A stretch of 64,000 nucleotides of DNA from Aliirhizobium wenxiniae (GCF_019511445.1 NZ_JAEUAN010000018.1:1-64000), one strand, 5' to 3'. Positions 22,964 through 32,440 are shown, numbered from the stretch's first letter. Translations and numbers: made by a program. Notes: generated by a model not told the origin, from the letters alone.

Positions 22964-23090
22964 CGAATTCACTCTCCGCCACGAACAAGGTGCAAGCAGT
23001 ACGCCCGCGCCCACAAAGCCCAAAAAATCATCAACTGCATAATTTTACGCCTCAACAAACCAAGCGGGCAGCCTTAAGGATTTTTCGCGA

Positions 23091-23103
23091 TTTTGTCACA
23101 AAA
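23091..23103. promoter_or_regulatory. Palindrome TTTTGTCACAAAA
   Basis: 13-bp palindrome about a central C, in the nnr-glnB gap. An 11-bp identical core (TTTGTCACAAA) recurs at 37071-37081 in another divergent intergenic region. It is a possible operator for an unknown regulator; low confidence. Confidence 0.3.
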
Positions 23104-23230
23104 CAGTTCGCTGCGGCGTCATTTCACATCAAAATCATGGGCAAGCCTACGCTTGTCGCGGCTTCCGGCATGGAAATGGACAGGAATACGTGCAAAATGA
23201 CAATATCCTTTTGAAAGTCCAACATTAGTT

Positions 23231-23246
23231 TGGCACGATATCTGCA
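23231..23246 (+). promoter_or_regulatory. Sigma-54 (RpoN) promoter of glnB-glnA
   Basis: TGGCACGATATCTGCA: the -24 GG and -12 GC are spaced as in the RpoN consensus TGGCAC-N5-TTGC, with one -12 mismatch (CTGC). It lies 60 bases before glnB, where nitrogen-controlled transcription is expected. Confidence 0.75.
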
Positions 23247-23306
23247 TTGGCATGGCCGAGTGGGTCGACGACCCGCGCATAGGGAGAAGCGGAGAGATAG
23301 TTTCTC

Positions 23307-23645
23307 ATGAAGAAGATCGAAGCGATCATTAAACCCTTCAAGCTCGACGAAGTGAAGGAAGCCCTTCAGGAAGTCGGCTTGCAGGGCATTACGGTAACCG
23401 AAGCCAAGGGCTTTGGTCGCCAGAAGGGCCATACCGAACTTTACCGCGGCGCCGAATACGTCGTGGACTTCCTGCCCAAGGTAAAGGTGGAAGTGGTTCT
23501 TGCCGACGAGAATGCCGAAGCCGTGATCGAAGCGATCCGCAACGCGGCGCAGACTGGACGGATCGGCGACGGCAAGATATTCGTGTCCAACGTCGAGGAG
23601 GTCATCCGTATCCGCACAGGCGAGACGGGTGTAGACGCGATCTAG
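23307..23645 (+). CDS. glnB: Nitrogen regulatory protein PII
   Basis: 112-residue PII trimer subunit that senses 2-oxoglutarate, ATP/ADP and, through uridylylation by GlnD, glutamine. The T-loop Tyr51 that is uridylylated lies in GHTELYRGAEYVVDF. The N-terminal MKKIEAIIKPFKLDEVKEAL and the B- and C-loop motif TGRIGDGKIF are intact. It is followed 49 bases later by glnA, the classic alphaproteobacterial arrangement, with an RpoN promoter upstream. The pairing with glnA favours GlnB rather than GlnK, which usually neighbours amtB. Confidence 0.96.
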   Translation: MKKIEAIIKPFKLDEVKEALQEVGLQGITVTEAKGFGRQKGHTELYRGAEYVVDFLPKVKVEVVLADENAEAVIEAIRNAAQTGRIGDGKIFVSNVEEVIRIRTGETGVDAI

Positions 23646-23694
23646 CCGGCTCGGCGTGACCGTTCATATCGTTACTGAAATCGAGGAACCTGTA

Positions 23695-25104
23695 ATGACG
23701 AGCGCAAGCGAAATCATGAAACAAATCAAGGAAAACGACGTCAAGTTCGTTGACCTTCGCTTTACTGACCCGCGCGGCAAGCTGCAGCATGTGACGATGG
23801 ATATTTCCGCCGTGGACGAGGACATGTTCGCCGATGGCGTCATGTTCGACGGTTCCTCGATCGGTGGCTGGAAGGCTATCAACGAGTCCGACATGGTGCT
23901 CATGCCCGACCCGGCAACCGTGCATATGGACCCGTTCTTCGCCCAATCGACGATGGTGATCTTCTGCGACATTCTCGACCCGATCTCGGGCGAATCCTAT
24001 AACCGCGACCCGCGCGGCACGGCCAAGAAGGCGGAAGCCTATTTGAAGGCATCGGGCATCGGTGACACGATCTTCGTTGGTCCTGAGCCGGAGTTCTTCG
24101 TTTTCGACGACGTGAAGTACAAGGCTGACCCGTACAATACCGGTTTCAAGCTGGATAGTTCCGAACTGCCGTCCAACGACGACACGGATTACGAGACCGG
24201 CAACCTCGGCCACCGTCCGCGCGTCAAGGGCGGCTATTTCCCGGTTCCGCCGGTCGACAGCCTGCAGGACATGCGCTCCGAAATGCTGACCGTGCTCACC
24301 GAAATGGGCGTCGTCGTCGAAAAGCATCACCACGAAGTGGCGTCCGCCCAGCACGAGCTCGGCGTCAAGTTCGACACGCTGGTGCGCAATGCCGACAAGA
24401 TGCAGATCTACAAGTATGTCGTGCATCAGGTTGCCAATGCCTACGGGAAGACGGCCACCTTCATGCCAAAGCCGGTTTATGGCGACAACGGTTCGGGCAT
24501 GCACGTGCACCAGTCGATCTGGAAGGACGGCAAGCCGACCTTTGCGGGCGATGAGTATGCAGGCCTGTCGGAAAGCTGCCTCTACTACATCGGCGGCATT
24601 ATCAAGCATGCCAAGGCGATCAACGCCTTCACCAATCCGACGACCAATTCCTACAAGCGTCTGGTTCCCGGCTATGAAGCACCGGTCCTGCTTGCCTATT
24701 CGGCGCGCAACCGTTCCGCTTCCTGCCGCATTCCGTTCGGCTCCAACCCGAAGGCCAAGCGTGTCGAGGTTCGTTTCCCCGATCCGACCCAGAACCCCTA
24801 TCTCGGGTTTGCCGCCATGCTGATGGCCGGTCTCGACGGGATCAAGAACAAGATCCATCCGGGCAAGGCCATGGACAAGGATCTTTACGACCTGCCGCCG
24901 AAGGAATTGAAGAAGATCCCGACCGTCTGCGGAAGCCTGCGTGAAGCGCTCGAAAGCCTCGACAAGGATCGCAAGTTCCTGACTGCCGGCGGCGTGTTCG
25001 ATGACGACCAGATCGATGCCTATATCGAACTGAAGATGACGGAAGTGATGCGTTACGAAATGACGCCGCACCCGGTCGAATTCGACATGTATTATTCGGC
25101 GTGA
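23695..25104 (+). CDS. glnA: Glutamine synthetase type I
   Basis: 469-residue GSI, the dodecameric enzyme that assimilates ammonium into glutamine. Motifs include VMFDGSSIGGWK, the ATP/metal region NGSGMHVHQSIW, and RIPFGSNPKAKRVEVRFPDP. The adenylylation Tyr lies in KDLYDLPPKE (residue 398), so GlnE control is expected. GAGGA lies before the ATG at 23695; the frame opening at 23656 is rejected. It is co-transcribed with glnB and ends at a strong terminator. Confidence 0.97.
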   Translation: MTSASEIMKQIKENDVKFVDLRFTDPRGKLQHVTMDISAVDEDMFADGVMFDGSSIGGWKAINESDMVLMPDPATVHMDPFFAQSTMVIFCDILDPISGESYNRDPRGTAKKAEAYLKASGIGDTIFVGPEPEFFVFDDVKYKADPYNTGFKLDSSELPSNDDTDYETGNLGHRPRVKGGYFPVPPVDSLQDMRSEMLTVLTEMGVVVEKHHHEVASAQHELGVKFDTLVRNADKMQIYKYVVHQVANAYGKTATFMPKPVYGDNGSGMHVHQSIWKDGKPTFAGDEYAGLSESCLYYIGGIIKHAKAINAFTNPTTNSYKRLVPGYEAPVLLAYSARNRSASCRIPFGSNPKAKRVEVRFPDPTQNPYLGFAAMLMAGLDGIKNKIHPGKAMDKDLYDLPPKELKKIPTVCGSLREALESLDKDRKFLTAGGVFDDDQIDAYIELKMTEVMRYEMTPHPVEFDMYYSA

Positions 25105-25144
25105 TCTGCCGGACAACATGACATGCGGTCCAAACCGCATCCAG

Positions 25145-25174
25145 AAACGGCGGGCTTTCCCGCCGTTTTTCTTT
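25145..25174 (+). terminator. glnA terminator
   Basis: Stem AAACGGCGGG / CCCGCCGTTT with a CTTT loop, then TTTCTTTT; a standard intrinsic terminator 40 bases after glnA. Confidence 0.9.
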
Positions 25175-25220
25175 TCAACGGCCTCAGCCGCATGCGGCGA
25201 TATTTTATTCCTGGTGAAAG

Positions 25221-26147
25221 ATGGCTCCCCAAGCAAAGCCTGAATCAGGCCGGCCTGTAGACTGGCTGATTTTCTCCCTCGTCCCGATTTTCTTCTCCAG
25301 CAACATGATCTTCGGCCGCGGCATCATCGGTGACGTCGCGCCCTATACGACGGCCTTTTTGCGCTGGGCTGGCTCGACCGCGATCATGCTGCCGTTCATC
25401 TATGCCGACCGGCGCGCCAGCGCGCTTTTCGTACGCAACCATTTCTGGCTCTGGCTACTGCTCGGAGGGCTCGGCATGGGCATATGCGGCGGGCTCGTCT
25501 ACTGGTCGCTGACCTATACGAGTGCCGCCAACGGCACGCTGATCTACACGACTTCACCGCTTTTCATCATCCTGTTCCAGTGGATGTTTAGTGGCCGCAA
25601 TATCAGCGGTCGGGAGCTGGCCGGCATGCTGGTCGCATTTGCGGGCGTCATTTCAATCGTGCTGCGCGGCGATCCCGCGGCACTGCTCACCCTCAGCTTC
25701 AATATCGGCGACCTCGGCATTCTCGTTGCCGCCATCTCCTTCGCCATCTACTCAATACTGCTGAAAAATCCTGCTCTGCAGCAGCTTTCTCCGCTGGCTC
25801 TTTTCGGCATTATCGCGCTTTCGGGTGCACTGGTTCTTTTGCCACCGAGCATATGGGAGGTTCTGAACGGTGGGCCAATTCCTGATTCAGCTTCAGACTG
25901 GTGGAAGATCGCCGGCATGGTCGTCTTCGCGTCGCTTGCAGCCTTCTTCTGCTTTCAGCATGTGGTGCGCGTGTTCGGGCCTGCGACGGGAGGCATTACA
26001 CTCTACCTGATGCCGCCGGTTTCCATCGTCATGGCCATGGTCTTTCTTGGAGAACCCTTCGAGACTTATCATGCACTCGGCATTGTGCTTGTATTGGGTG
26101 GCGTCGTGCTTGCATCCTTGAAAGGCAAGAGACACATTAAGGCATGA
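25221..26147 (+). CDS. DMT superfamily (EamA) transporter
   Basis: 308-residue inner-membrane protein with ten predicted helices in two EamA repeats, the drug/metabolite exporter layout. The first repeat begins IFFSSNMIFGRGIIGDVAP, with the family Pro and helix-end AANGTLIYTTSPLFI. The second ends PPVSIVMAMVFLGEPFETYH and a basic tail KGKRHIKA. Members export amino acids, metabolites or drugs; the substrate is unknown. It stands alone after the glnA terminator. Confidence 0.87.
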   Translation: MAPQAKPESGRPVDWLIFSLVPIFFSSNMIFGRGIIGDVAPYTTAFLRWAGSTAIMLPFIYADRRASALFVRNHFWLWLLLGGLGMGICGGLVYWSLTYTSAANGTLIYTTSPLFIILFQWMFSGRNISGRELAGMLVAFAGVISIVLRGDPAALLTLSFNIGDLGILVAAISFAIYSILLKNPALQQLSPLALFGIIALSGALVLLPPSIWEVLNGGPIPDSASDWWKIAGMVVFASLAAFFCFQHVVRVFGPATGGITLYLMPPVSIVMAMVFLGEPFETYHALGIVLVLGGVVLASLKGKRHIKA

Positions 26148-26232
26148 AAAGCGGCAACCGACATCAGAAAACACCAGATCTTGATGTTTATGCGCCGCGA
26201 CACCACATTATTCTGTGAAAGGACATCGCACC

Positions 26233-26562
26233 ATGAAACAGAAAAACGCAAAGTTCATGATTGGGGAGGTCGTCCGTCACAAAGTATTCCCGTTCCGTGG
26301 CGTCATATTCGATGTTGACCCGGAATTTGCGAATACTGAAGAGTGGTGGAACTCGATCCCATCAGAAATCCGGCCCGCCAAGGACCAGCCGTTCTATCAT
26401 CTGCTCGCCGAAAACGACGACACGGAATACGTGGCCTATGTTTCGGAACAGAACCTCGAGCATGATGAAAGCGAGCAACCGCTTCGCAACCCGCAGGTCT
26501 ATCAGATCTTCGAACCGCGCGATGGCGGCCAGTTCAAGCCGAAGATGATCTTGGCGCACTAA
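26233..26562 (+). CDS. hspQ: Heat shock protein HspQ
   Basis: 109-residue HspQ/YccV-family hemimethylated-DNA-binding-like protein; in E. coli HspQ is a specificity factor for Lon protease. The family core is FMIGEVVRHKVFPFRGVIFD, DPEFANTEEWWNSIP, DQPFYHLLAEND and YVAYVSEQNLEHDES. AAGGA lies 9 bases before the ATG at 26233, so the upstream in-frame ATG at 26215 is less likely. It is monocistronic, ending at its own terminator. Confidence 0.9.
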   Translation: MKQKNAKFMIGEVVRHKVFPFRGVIFDVDPEFANTEEWWNSIPSEIRPAKDQPFYHLLAENDDTEYVAYVSEQNLEHDESEQPLRNPQVYQIFEPRDGGQFKPKMILAH

Positions 26563-26587
26563 ACGCCAGCAGCACAACTGAATCTAA

Positions 26588-26614
26588 AAGCCCGGCAGTG
26601 CCGGGCTTCTTTTT
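26588..26614 (+). terminator. hspQ terminator
   Basis: AAGCCCGGCA-G-TGCCGGGCTT hairpin followed by CTTTTTG, just after the hspQ stop. Confidence 0.85.
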
Positions 26615-26672
26615 GTGGGAACGGTTCAGCCGGATGCAGTGCCGACCGTTCGGCTCCTTGCGCCAAGGCCAA

Positions 26673-27494
26673 TCAGCCGATGATTTCTCGGCGCAAGGTA
26701 TTCCAGCTATCCTCATCCGTTGCCACCAGCAGCCCACCTTCAACGTGATGAGGCAGATAGGCGGATCCGTCCAGCCTGCGGATGTAGCCGCCCGCTTCGG
26801 TGCCGATCAATGTCCCCGCAAGGTGATCCCACGGCATCAACTTGTTATAGAGCGCGAACTGGACGTGGCCGCTGGCGAAGGTGCGGTATTCGTGGGCCGC
26901 GCAGCGGTAGCTGGCAAAAAGCCTGACCTTGGCGAGATTGGCGAGGATCTGTTCGCGTTCATGGCCGAAGAAATAGCCGGCAGAGGCCATGCCGATCATC
27001 TCGCCAAGCGGCTGGGGTGCTGCGACGGACAGCTTGACCGCCTCACCATCAGGGCGGCGAAGGAAGGCGCCTGCGCCCTTTTCCGCCATGACCCAGTCGT
27101 CGCCCATCGGATCGTAGATAATGCCGGCTACCGTTTCGCCCTTGTAGACGACGGCGGCCATGACGCCGAAGGCTGGAATGCCGGAGGCGAAATTGAATGT
27201 GCCGTCGATCGGATCGACGACGACCGCAAGTTCCGCATCGGCCAATTTGCCGAGAAGCGACGGATCAGCCGCGACCGATTCTTCACCGATGAAAAGCGCT
27301 CCCGGCACGACATTGTCGATTTCCCGACGGATCAGCCTTTCCGCAGCTTCGTCTGCCTCGGTGACCAGATCCGATGGCTCACTCTTTGATCGGATATCAT
27401 CACCACCCAGCCGGCGAAAGCGGGGCAATATTTCAGTTTTGGCGGCTGTTTTCAGGAGTTCGGCGAGCTTGAGGACATCGAGTGGCAAAGTCAT
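26673..27494 (-). CDS. Inositol monophosphatase family protein
   Basis: 273-residue Mg-dependent phosphatase of the IMPase/CysQ/HisN superfamily. Metal-binding motifs are EPSDLVTEADEAAE, IGEES, VVDPIDGTFNFASGIP and PWDHLAGTLIGTEAGG. The enzyme could act on inositol phosphate, 3'-phosphoadenosine 5'-phosphate or histidinol phosphate; the sequence does not decide. It lies 33 bases downstream of ttcA on the same strand. Confidence 0.88.
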   Translation of the reverse strand: MTLPLDVLKLAELLKTAAKTEILPRFRRLGGDDIRSKSEPSDLVTEADEAAERLIRREIDNVVPGALFIGEESVAADPSLLGKLADAELAVVVDPIDGTFNFASGIPAFGVMAAVVYKGETVAGIIYDPMGDDWVMAEKGAGAFLRRPDGEAVKLSVAAPQPLGEMIGMASAGYFFGHEREQILANLAKVRLFASYRCAAHEYRTFASGHVQFALYNKLMPWDHLAGTLIGTEAGGYIRRLDGSAYLPHHVEGGLLVATDEDSWNTLRREIIG

Positions 27495-27527
27495 TTAAAA
27501 TCCAATCTGCGTTTCAAGATGGCAAGA

Positions 27528-28394
27528 TCAGTCGTCGGCCTTGGCCGACAGGCCGGAAAAATCAAAAAGTTTCGGATCGAGAAGATGAGCCGGGTTCACA
27601 TGGGCAAGCGCACGCAACATCGTGTCCTTGCGGCCTGGCATGCGGATTTCGATATCAGCGAGCATCTGCTTCATCGCATTGCGCTGCAAGCCGTCCTGCG
27701 AGCCACAGAGGTCACAGGGGATGATCGGAAACTGCATTGCAGCTGAAAATTTCGCCAGATCGTCCTCGGCGCAATAGGCCAGCGGCCGCAGCACCATGAG
27801 GTCACCCTCGTCGTTCAAGAGCTTAGCCGGCATGCCGGCAAGGCGTCCGCCGTGAAAGAAATTCATGAAAAAGGTTTCGAGAATATCCTCGCGGTGATGA
27901 CCGAGGACGAGAGCCTGACACCCTTCCTCGCGCGCAACGCGGTAGAGATTGCCACGGCGCAGCCTGGAACAGAGCGAGCAATAGGTGGCACCCGAAGGCA
28001 CTTTTTCCTTCACGATCGAATAGGTATCGCGATATTCGATCCGGTGCTTCACGCCGATCGAGGTCAGATATTCCGGCAGGATGTGTTTTGGGAAATTCGG
28101 CTGGCCCTGATCGAGATTGCAGGCAATCAGTTCGACCGGCAGAAGCCCACGCCATTGCAGATCGAGCAGGACAGTGAGCAGCGCATAACTGTCCTTGCCG
28201 CCCGAAAGGCCAACAAGCCATCGCTGCTGGTCCTTCAGCATGCCGAAATCTTCGAATGCCTGGCGCACCTGACGCAGCAGACGCTTGCGCAGCTTGTTGA
28301 ACGACACCGAGTTCGGCGCATCGCGAAACAATGCCGGTGCGAGACCGGTCACGGCCTCGTCCATCTCGTCTTCGATAACAGCGTTCAATCCCAT
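27528..28394 (-). CDS. ttcA: tRNA 2-thiocytidine(32) synthetase
   Basis: 288-residue TtcA, which thiolates cytidine 32 of certain tRNAs. The PP-loop ATP site is LVGLSGGKDSYALLTV. Fe-S-cluster Cys are provided by CSLCSRLRRG and the later CDLCGSQ. LVLGHHREDILETFFMN and GRLAGMPAKLLND are family-typical. The ATG at 28394 (MGLNAV) is chosen because GAGG lies 6-7 bases upstream; an ATG four codons earlier overlaps that site. Confidence 0.92.
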   Translation of the reverse strand: MGLNAVIEDEMDEAVTGLAPALFRDAPNSVSFNKLRKRLLRQVRQAFEDFGMLKDQQRWLVGLSGGKDSYALLTVLLDLQWRGLLPVELIACNLDQGQPNFPKHILPEYLTSIGVKHRIEYRDTYSIVKEKVPSGATYCSLCSRLRRGNLYRVAREEGCQALVLGHHREDILETFFMNFFHGGRLAGMPAKLLNDEGDLMVLRPLAYCAEDDLAKFSAAMQFPIIPCDLCGSQDGLQRNAMKQMLADIEIRMPGRKDTMLRALAHVNPAHLLDPKLFDFSGLSAKADD

Positions 28395-28412
28395 GGCAAA
28401 CCTCATGCAAGA

Positions 28413-28432
28413 CGGGCGGCCGAAGCCGCCCG
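28413..28432 (-). terminator. Hairpin after alaS
   Basis: CGGGCGGC-CGAA-GCCGCCCG tetraloop hairpin between the alaS stop and ttcA. No real T-run, so termination may be partial. Confidence 0.45.
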
Positions 28433-28446
28433 CTCATTTATTTCGA

Positions 28447-31101
28447 TTAGGCGGAAAGTGCGGCCGCGACCGCCTCGATCGCCTCATCGGCCTTGGCACC
28501 ATCCGGACCGCCTGCCTGGGCCATATCCGGGCGACCGCCACCGCCCTTGCCACCAAGGGCGGCCGATGCGATGCGAACCAGATCGACGGCACTGAACCGG
28601 CCGACCAGATCCTCGGTTACGGCCACGACTGCGCTTGCCTTGCCGTCTTCGGATACACCGATCAGCGTGACGACGCCGGAGCCGAGCGATGCCTTGCCTT
28701 CGTCAGCCAGACCCTTCAGATCCTTGGCATCGATGCCGGCAAGAACGCGGCCCATGAACTTGGTACCGGCGATTTCGCGGGCATCCGCGCCCGTGCCGCC
28801 TTCACCGCCGCCCATGGCGAGGCGGCGCTTGGCATCGGCCAGTTCCTTTTCGAGCTTGCGGCGCTCATCGAGCAGAGCCTCGACCCGGGAAACGACATCC
28901 GAAGGCTGAACCTTCAGCGCGCCGGCCAGCGTCTTCACCCGGTCGTCCTGTTCAGACAGATAGGCGCGGGCCGCATCGCCGGTGACCGCCTCAAGGCGGC
29001 GAACGCCGGCGCCGACCGCGCTTTCCGAAAGCACGCGCACAAGGCCGATATCGCCTGTCGCATTGACATGCGTGCCACCGCACAGCTCGATCGAGTAGGG
29101 CTTGCCGGCCTTTTCGCCGTCGATCGCCGTGCCCATGGACACAACGCGAACTTCGTCGCCATATTTTTCGCCGAACAGCGCCATCGCACCTTCCGCGATC
29201 GCGTCATCGACGCTCATCAGGCGGGTGCTAACCTTGGCGTTCTGGATGATGATGGCATTGGCCATGTCCTCGACACGCTGCAACTCTTCTGCCGACATAG
29301 GCTTCGGATGCGCAACGTCGAAGCGCAGGCGCTCGGGAGCGACCAGCGACCCCTTCTGCACCACATGATTTCCAAGCACTTCGCGCATCGCTTCATGCAA
29401 CAAGTGAGTTGCCGAATGGTTGGAGCGCAGGCGCGAGCGGCGCGCGTGATCCACGGTCAGGATGACAGCATCGCCAACCTTCAGCTTGCCTTCCGCGACC
29501 TTGGCAACATGGACGAAAAGGCCCTCGCCTCTCTTCTGTGTATCAGAAACAGAAACCTTGGCATTGTCTGTCGAAATCACGCCGGTATCGCCCATCTGGC
29601 CGCCGGATTCGCCATAGAATGGCGTCTGGCTGACCACGACCTGGACACTCTCGCCGACTTCGGCACTGTCCACGGACGTGCCGTCCTTGACGATGGCCTG
29701 AACGACGCCCTCGGCCTGTTCCGTTTCATAACCGAGGAATTCGGTGGCGCCGAGTTTTTCCTTCAATTCAAACCAGATCGCCTCGGTCGCCTTGTCGCCG
29801 GATCCGGCCCAATGAGACCGTGCTTCGGCCTTCTGGCGCTCCATCGCATCGTCGAACCCGGCAAGATCGACGCCGATTTCGCGGGTACGCAAGGCATCCT
29901 GAGTGAGATCGAGCGGGAATCCGAAAGTGTCATAGAGCTTGAATGCAGTTTCGCCGTCGAGCATGTCGCCCTTGCCGAGATCCGCCGTTGCATCGGACAA
30001 AAGCGAAAGGCCGCGCTCAAGCGTCTTGCGGAAACGGGTTTCCTCAAGCTTCAGCGTTTCGGAAATAAGAGCTTCCGCCCGGACCAGCTCCGGATAGGCG
30101 CGGCCCATTTCCTGGATAAGCGTCGGAAGCAGCTTGTACATAACCGGTTCCCTGGCACCAAGGAGTTCGGCATGACGCATGGCGCGGCGCATGATGCGGC
30201 GCAGCACATAACCGCGTCCTTCCTTGGAGGGGAGAACGCCGTCGGCGATCAGGAAGGCCGAAGAACGCAGGTGGTCGGCGATGACGCGGTGGCTGGCGCT
30301 GCCTTCCGCCTTGACGCCCATGACATCCTCGATCGTGCCGATCAGGGTGCGGAACAGGTCGGTATCGAAAACGCTCTGCTTGCCCTGAAGCACGCAGGCC
30401 ATGCGCTCGAGGCCCATGCCGGTATCGATCGACGGACGCGGCAGAAGCGAACGTTCGCCCGGTGCCGTCTGCTCGAACTGCATGAAAACGAGGTTCCAGA
30501 ATTCGAGGAAGCGATCGCCATCCTCTTCCGGCGAACCGGGAGGGCCACCCCAGACATTCTCGCCCTGGTCGATGAAGATTTCCGAACAGGGACCGCAAGG
30601 GCCGGTATCACCCATCTGCCAGAAATTGTCGGAGGTCGGGATGCGGATGATCTTGTCGTCGGAGAAACCGGCGATCTTCTTCCACAGGGTCGCAGCTTCC
30701 TCGTCTTCCGAATAGACGGTCACAAGCAGCCGGTTCTTCGGCAGATCGAAACCTTCGGTGACGAGTTTCCAGGCAAACTCGATCGCCTGTTCCTTGAAAT
30801 AATCGCCGAAGGAGAAATTGCCGAGCATCTCGAAGAAGGTGAGATGGCGGGCGGTGTAACCGACATTGTCGAGGTCGTTGTGCTTGCCGCCTGCGCGCAC
30901 GCATTTCTGCGAGGTCGTCGCCATCGAATATGGCCGCTTTTCAAGACCGGTGAAGACGTTCTTGAACTGCACCATGCCGGCATTGGTGAACATCAGCGTC
31001 GGGTCGTTGCGCGGAACGAGCGGGCTCGAATCCACAACTTCGTGGCCATTCTTCTTGAAGTAGTCGAGGAAGGTCGACCGGATGTCATTCACGCCGCTCA
31101 T
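28447..31101 (-). CDS. alaS: Alanyl-tRNA synthetase
   Basis: 884-residue AlaRS. The class II aminoacylation domain opens at SGVNDIRSTFLDYFKKNGHE, with LVPRNDPTLMFTNAGMVQF. The editing-domain zinc ligands are in NHSATHLLHEAM and LCGGTHVNATGDIG. The C-terminal oligomerisation (C-Ala) part has the Gly-rich GGKGGGGRPDMAQAGG. AAGGG precedes the ATG. It lies downstream of recA, past the recA terminator, an order common in rhizobia. Confidence 0.97.
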   Translation of the reverse strand: MSGVNDIRSTFLDYFKKNGHEVVDSSPLVPRNDPTLMFTNAGMVQFKNVFTGLEKRPYSMATTSQKCVRAGGKHNDLDNVGYTARHLTFFEMLGNFSFGDYFKEQAIEFAWKLVTEGFDLPKNRLLVTVYSEDEEAATLWKKIAGFSDDKIIRIPTSDNFWQMGDTGPCGPCSEIFIDQGENVWGGPPGSPEEDGDRFLEFWNLVFMQFEQTAPGERSLLPRPSIDTGMGLERMACVLQGKQSVFDTDLFRTLIGTIEDVMGVKAEGSASHRVIADHLRSSAFLIADGVLPSKEGRGYVLRRIMRRAMRHAELLGAREPVMYKLLPTLIQEMGRAYPELVRAEALISETLKLEETRFRKTLERGLSLLSDATADLGKGDMLDGETAFKLYDTFGFPLDLTQDALRTREIGVDLAGFDDAMERQKAEARSHWAGSGDKATEAIWFELKEKLGATEFLGYETEQAEGVVQAIVKDGTSVDSAEVGESVQVVVSQTPFYGESGGQMGDTGVISTDNAKVSVSDTQKRGEGLFVHVAKVAEGKLKVGDAVILTVDHARRSRLRSNHSATHLLHEAMREVLGNHVVQKGSLVAPERLRFDVAHPKPMSAEELQRVEDMANAIIIQNAKVSTRLMSVDDAIAEGAMALFGEKYGDEVRVVSMGTAIDGEKAGKPYSIELCGGTHVNATGDIGLVRVLSESAVGAGVRRLEAVTGDAARAYLSEQDDRVKTLAGALKVQPSDVVSRVEALLDERRKLEKELADAKRRLAMGGGEGGTGADAREIAGTKFMGRVLAGIDAKDLKGLADEGKASLGSGVVTLIGVSEDGKASAVVAVTEDLVGRFSAVDLVRIASAALGGKGGGGRPDMAQAGGPDGAKADEAIEAVAAALSA

Positions 31102-31190
31102 GCTACGCCCTTTTCAACCGCCGCTGCGGTACCAGTATTTGAAGTCAGAAGGCTTGTATCGTCCACATAAGCGACTGTCCAGCCGAACAG

Positions 31191-31224
31191 AAAACCGGCC
31201 GCACATCTTGCGATGGCGGCCGGT
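31191..31224 (-). terminator. recA terminator
   Basis: Stem ACCGGCCGC (31194-31202) / GCGGCCGGT (31216-31224) followed on the minus strand by TTTT; 68 bases after the recA stop. Confidence 0.75.
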
Positions 31225-31291
31225 GAAAAGTGACATCAGGGAAACAGAAAGGGCCCTCCGTTTACGGCAGGACCGCCCTCACCCGGTCAAA

Positions 31292-32380
31292 TCAGTCGTC
31301 TGCGGATCCATCGCCGTCATTGGCATCCGGGCCGCCGTTCTGCAGGAAGCGATCGGCTATCAGGCCGGCATTCTGGCGCAGCGAGGTTTCGATCTCGCGA
31401 GCGACCTCGGGATTTTCCCGAAGGAAGGTCTTGGCGTTTTCACGGCCCTGACCGAGACGCTGGCTGTTATAGGAGAACCAGGCGCCCGACTTTTCGACAA
31501 TACCGGCCTTGACGCCGAGATCGACGAGCTCTCCGGTCTTCGACACGCCTTCGCCATACATGATGTCGAATTCAACCTGCTTGAAGGGAGGCGCCATCTT
31601 GTTCTTGACGACCTTGACGCGGGTCTGGTTGCCGACAACTTCCTCGCGTTCCTTGACCTGGCCGATACGGCGGATGTCGAGGCGGACGGAAGCGTAGAAT
31701 TTCAGCGCATTGCCGCCGGTCGTGGTTTCCGGCGAACCGAACATCACGCCGATCTTCATGCGAATCTGGTTGATGAAGATCACCATCGTGTTCGACTTGG
31801 AGATCGACGCGGTAAGCTTGCGCAGCGCCTGGCTCATCAGGCGGGCCTGGAGACCGGGAAGGCTGTCGCCCATCTCGCCTTCGATTTCGGCACGCGGGGT
31901 CAGTGCCGCAACAGAGTCGACGACGAGAACGTCGACCGCGCCGGAACGAACCAGCGTATCGGTGATTTCAAGCGCCTGTTCGCCGGTATCGGGCTGAGAG
32001 ATCAGAAGGTTCTGCAGATCGACGCCGAGCTTGCGGGCATAGACCGGATCGAGCGCATGTTCGGCGTCGACGAAGGCGCAGATGCCGCCCTTCTTCTGGG
32101 CCTCGGCGATCGTCTGGAGCGCCAGCGTCGTCTTACCCGAGCTTTCCGGGCCATAAATCTCAATAATACGGCCCTTGGGCAGGCCGCCGATGCCAAGTGC
32201 GATATCGAGGCTGAGAGAGCCGGTCGAAACCGTCTCGATCTCGATCGCCTGTTCGTTCGAACCGAGCTTCATGATCGAGCCTTTGCCGAAGGATCGTTCA
32301 ATCTGCGAGAGTGCTGCTTCGAGCGCCTTACTCTTGTCCACGCCTTTTTCCTCTACGAGCCGCAATGTGTTCTGTGCCAT
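31292..32380 (-). CDS. recA: Recombinase RecA
   Basis: 362-residue RecA, the strand-exchange protein and LexA co-protease. The Walker A is YGPESSGKTTLALQ, Walker B lies in VDVLVVDSVAAL, the L2 loop includes FGSPETTTGGNALKFYAS, and the MAW region is present. The tail is acidic (NDGDGSADD). AGGTGGG precedes the ATG. The GAAC-N7-GTAC operator at 32441-32455 indicates SOS control. Confidence 0.98.
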   Translation of the reverse strand: MAQNTLRLVEEKGVDKSKALEAALSQIERSFGKGSIMKLGSNEQAIEIETVSTGSLSLDIALGIGGLPKGRIIEIYGPESSGKTTLALQTIAEAQKKGGICAFVDAEHALDPVYARKLGVDLQNLLISQPDTGEQALEITDTLVRSGAVDVLVVDSVAALTPRAEIEGEMGDSLPGLQARLMSQALRKLTASISKSNTMVIFINQIRMKIGVMFGSPETTTGGNALKFYASVRLDIRRIGQVKEREEVVGNQTRVKVVKNKMAPPFKQVEFDIMYGEGVSKTGELVDLGVKAGIVEKSGAWFSYNSQRLGQGRENAKTFLRENPEVAREIETSLRQNAGLIADRFLQNGGPDANDGDGSADD

Positions 32381-32440
32381 GAGATCCCACCTTTAGGTTA
32401 TTGCCGCCGCGCAAGCAATGAAGCAGCCGATGGGATATTC

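Larger units (their letters stand above)
22964..23306. other. Intergenic region nnr-glnB
   Basis: 343 bases without a gene. It holds the RpoN-type promoter of glnB (23231-23246) and the odd palindrome TTTTGTCACAAAA (23091-23103). I see no clear NtrC site (GCACC-N5-GGTGC) and no small RNA terminator. Confidence 0.6.

Noticed and set aside
23602..25236. Minus-strand open frame of 544 codons opposite glnA
   Set aside because: Shadow of glnA; no motifs or start signals.
28285..31170. Plus-strand open frame of 961 codons opposite alaS
   Set aside because: Complete overlap with alaS, no family features; shadow frame caused by codon bias.
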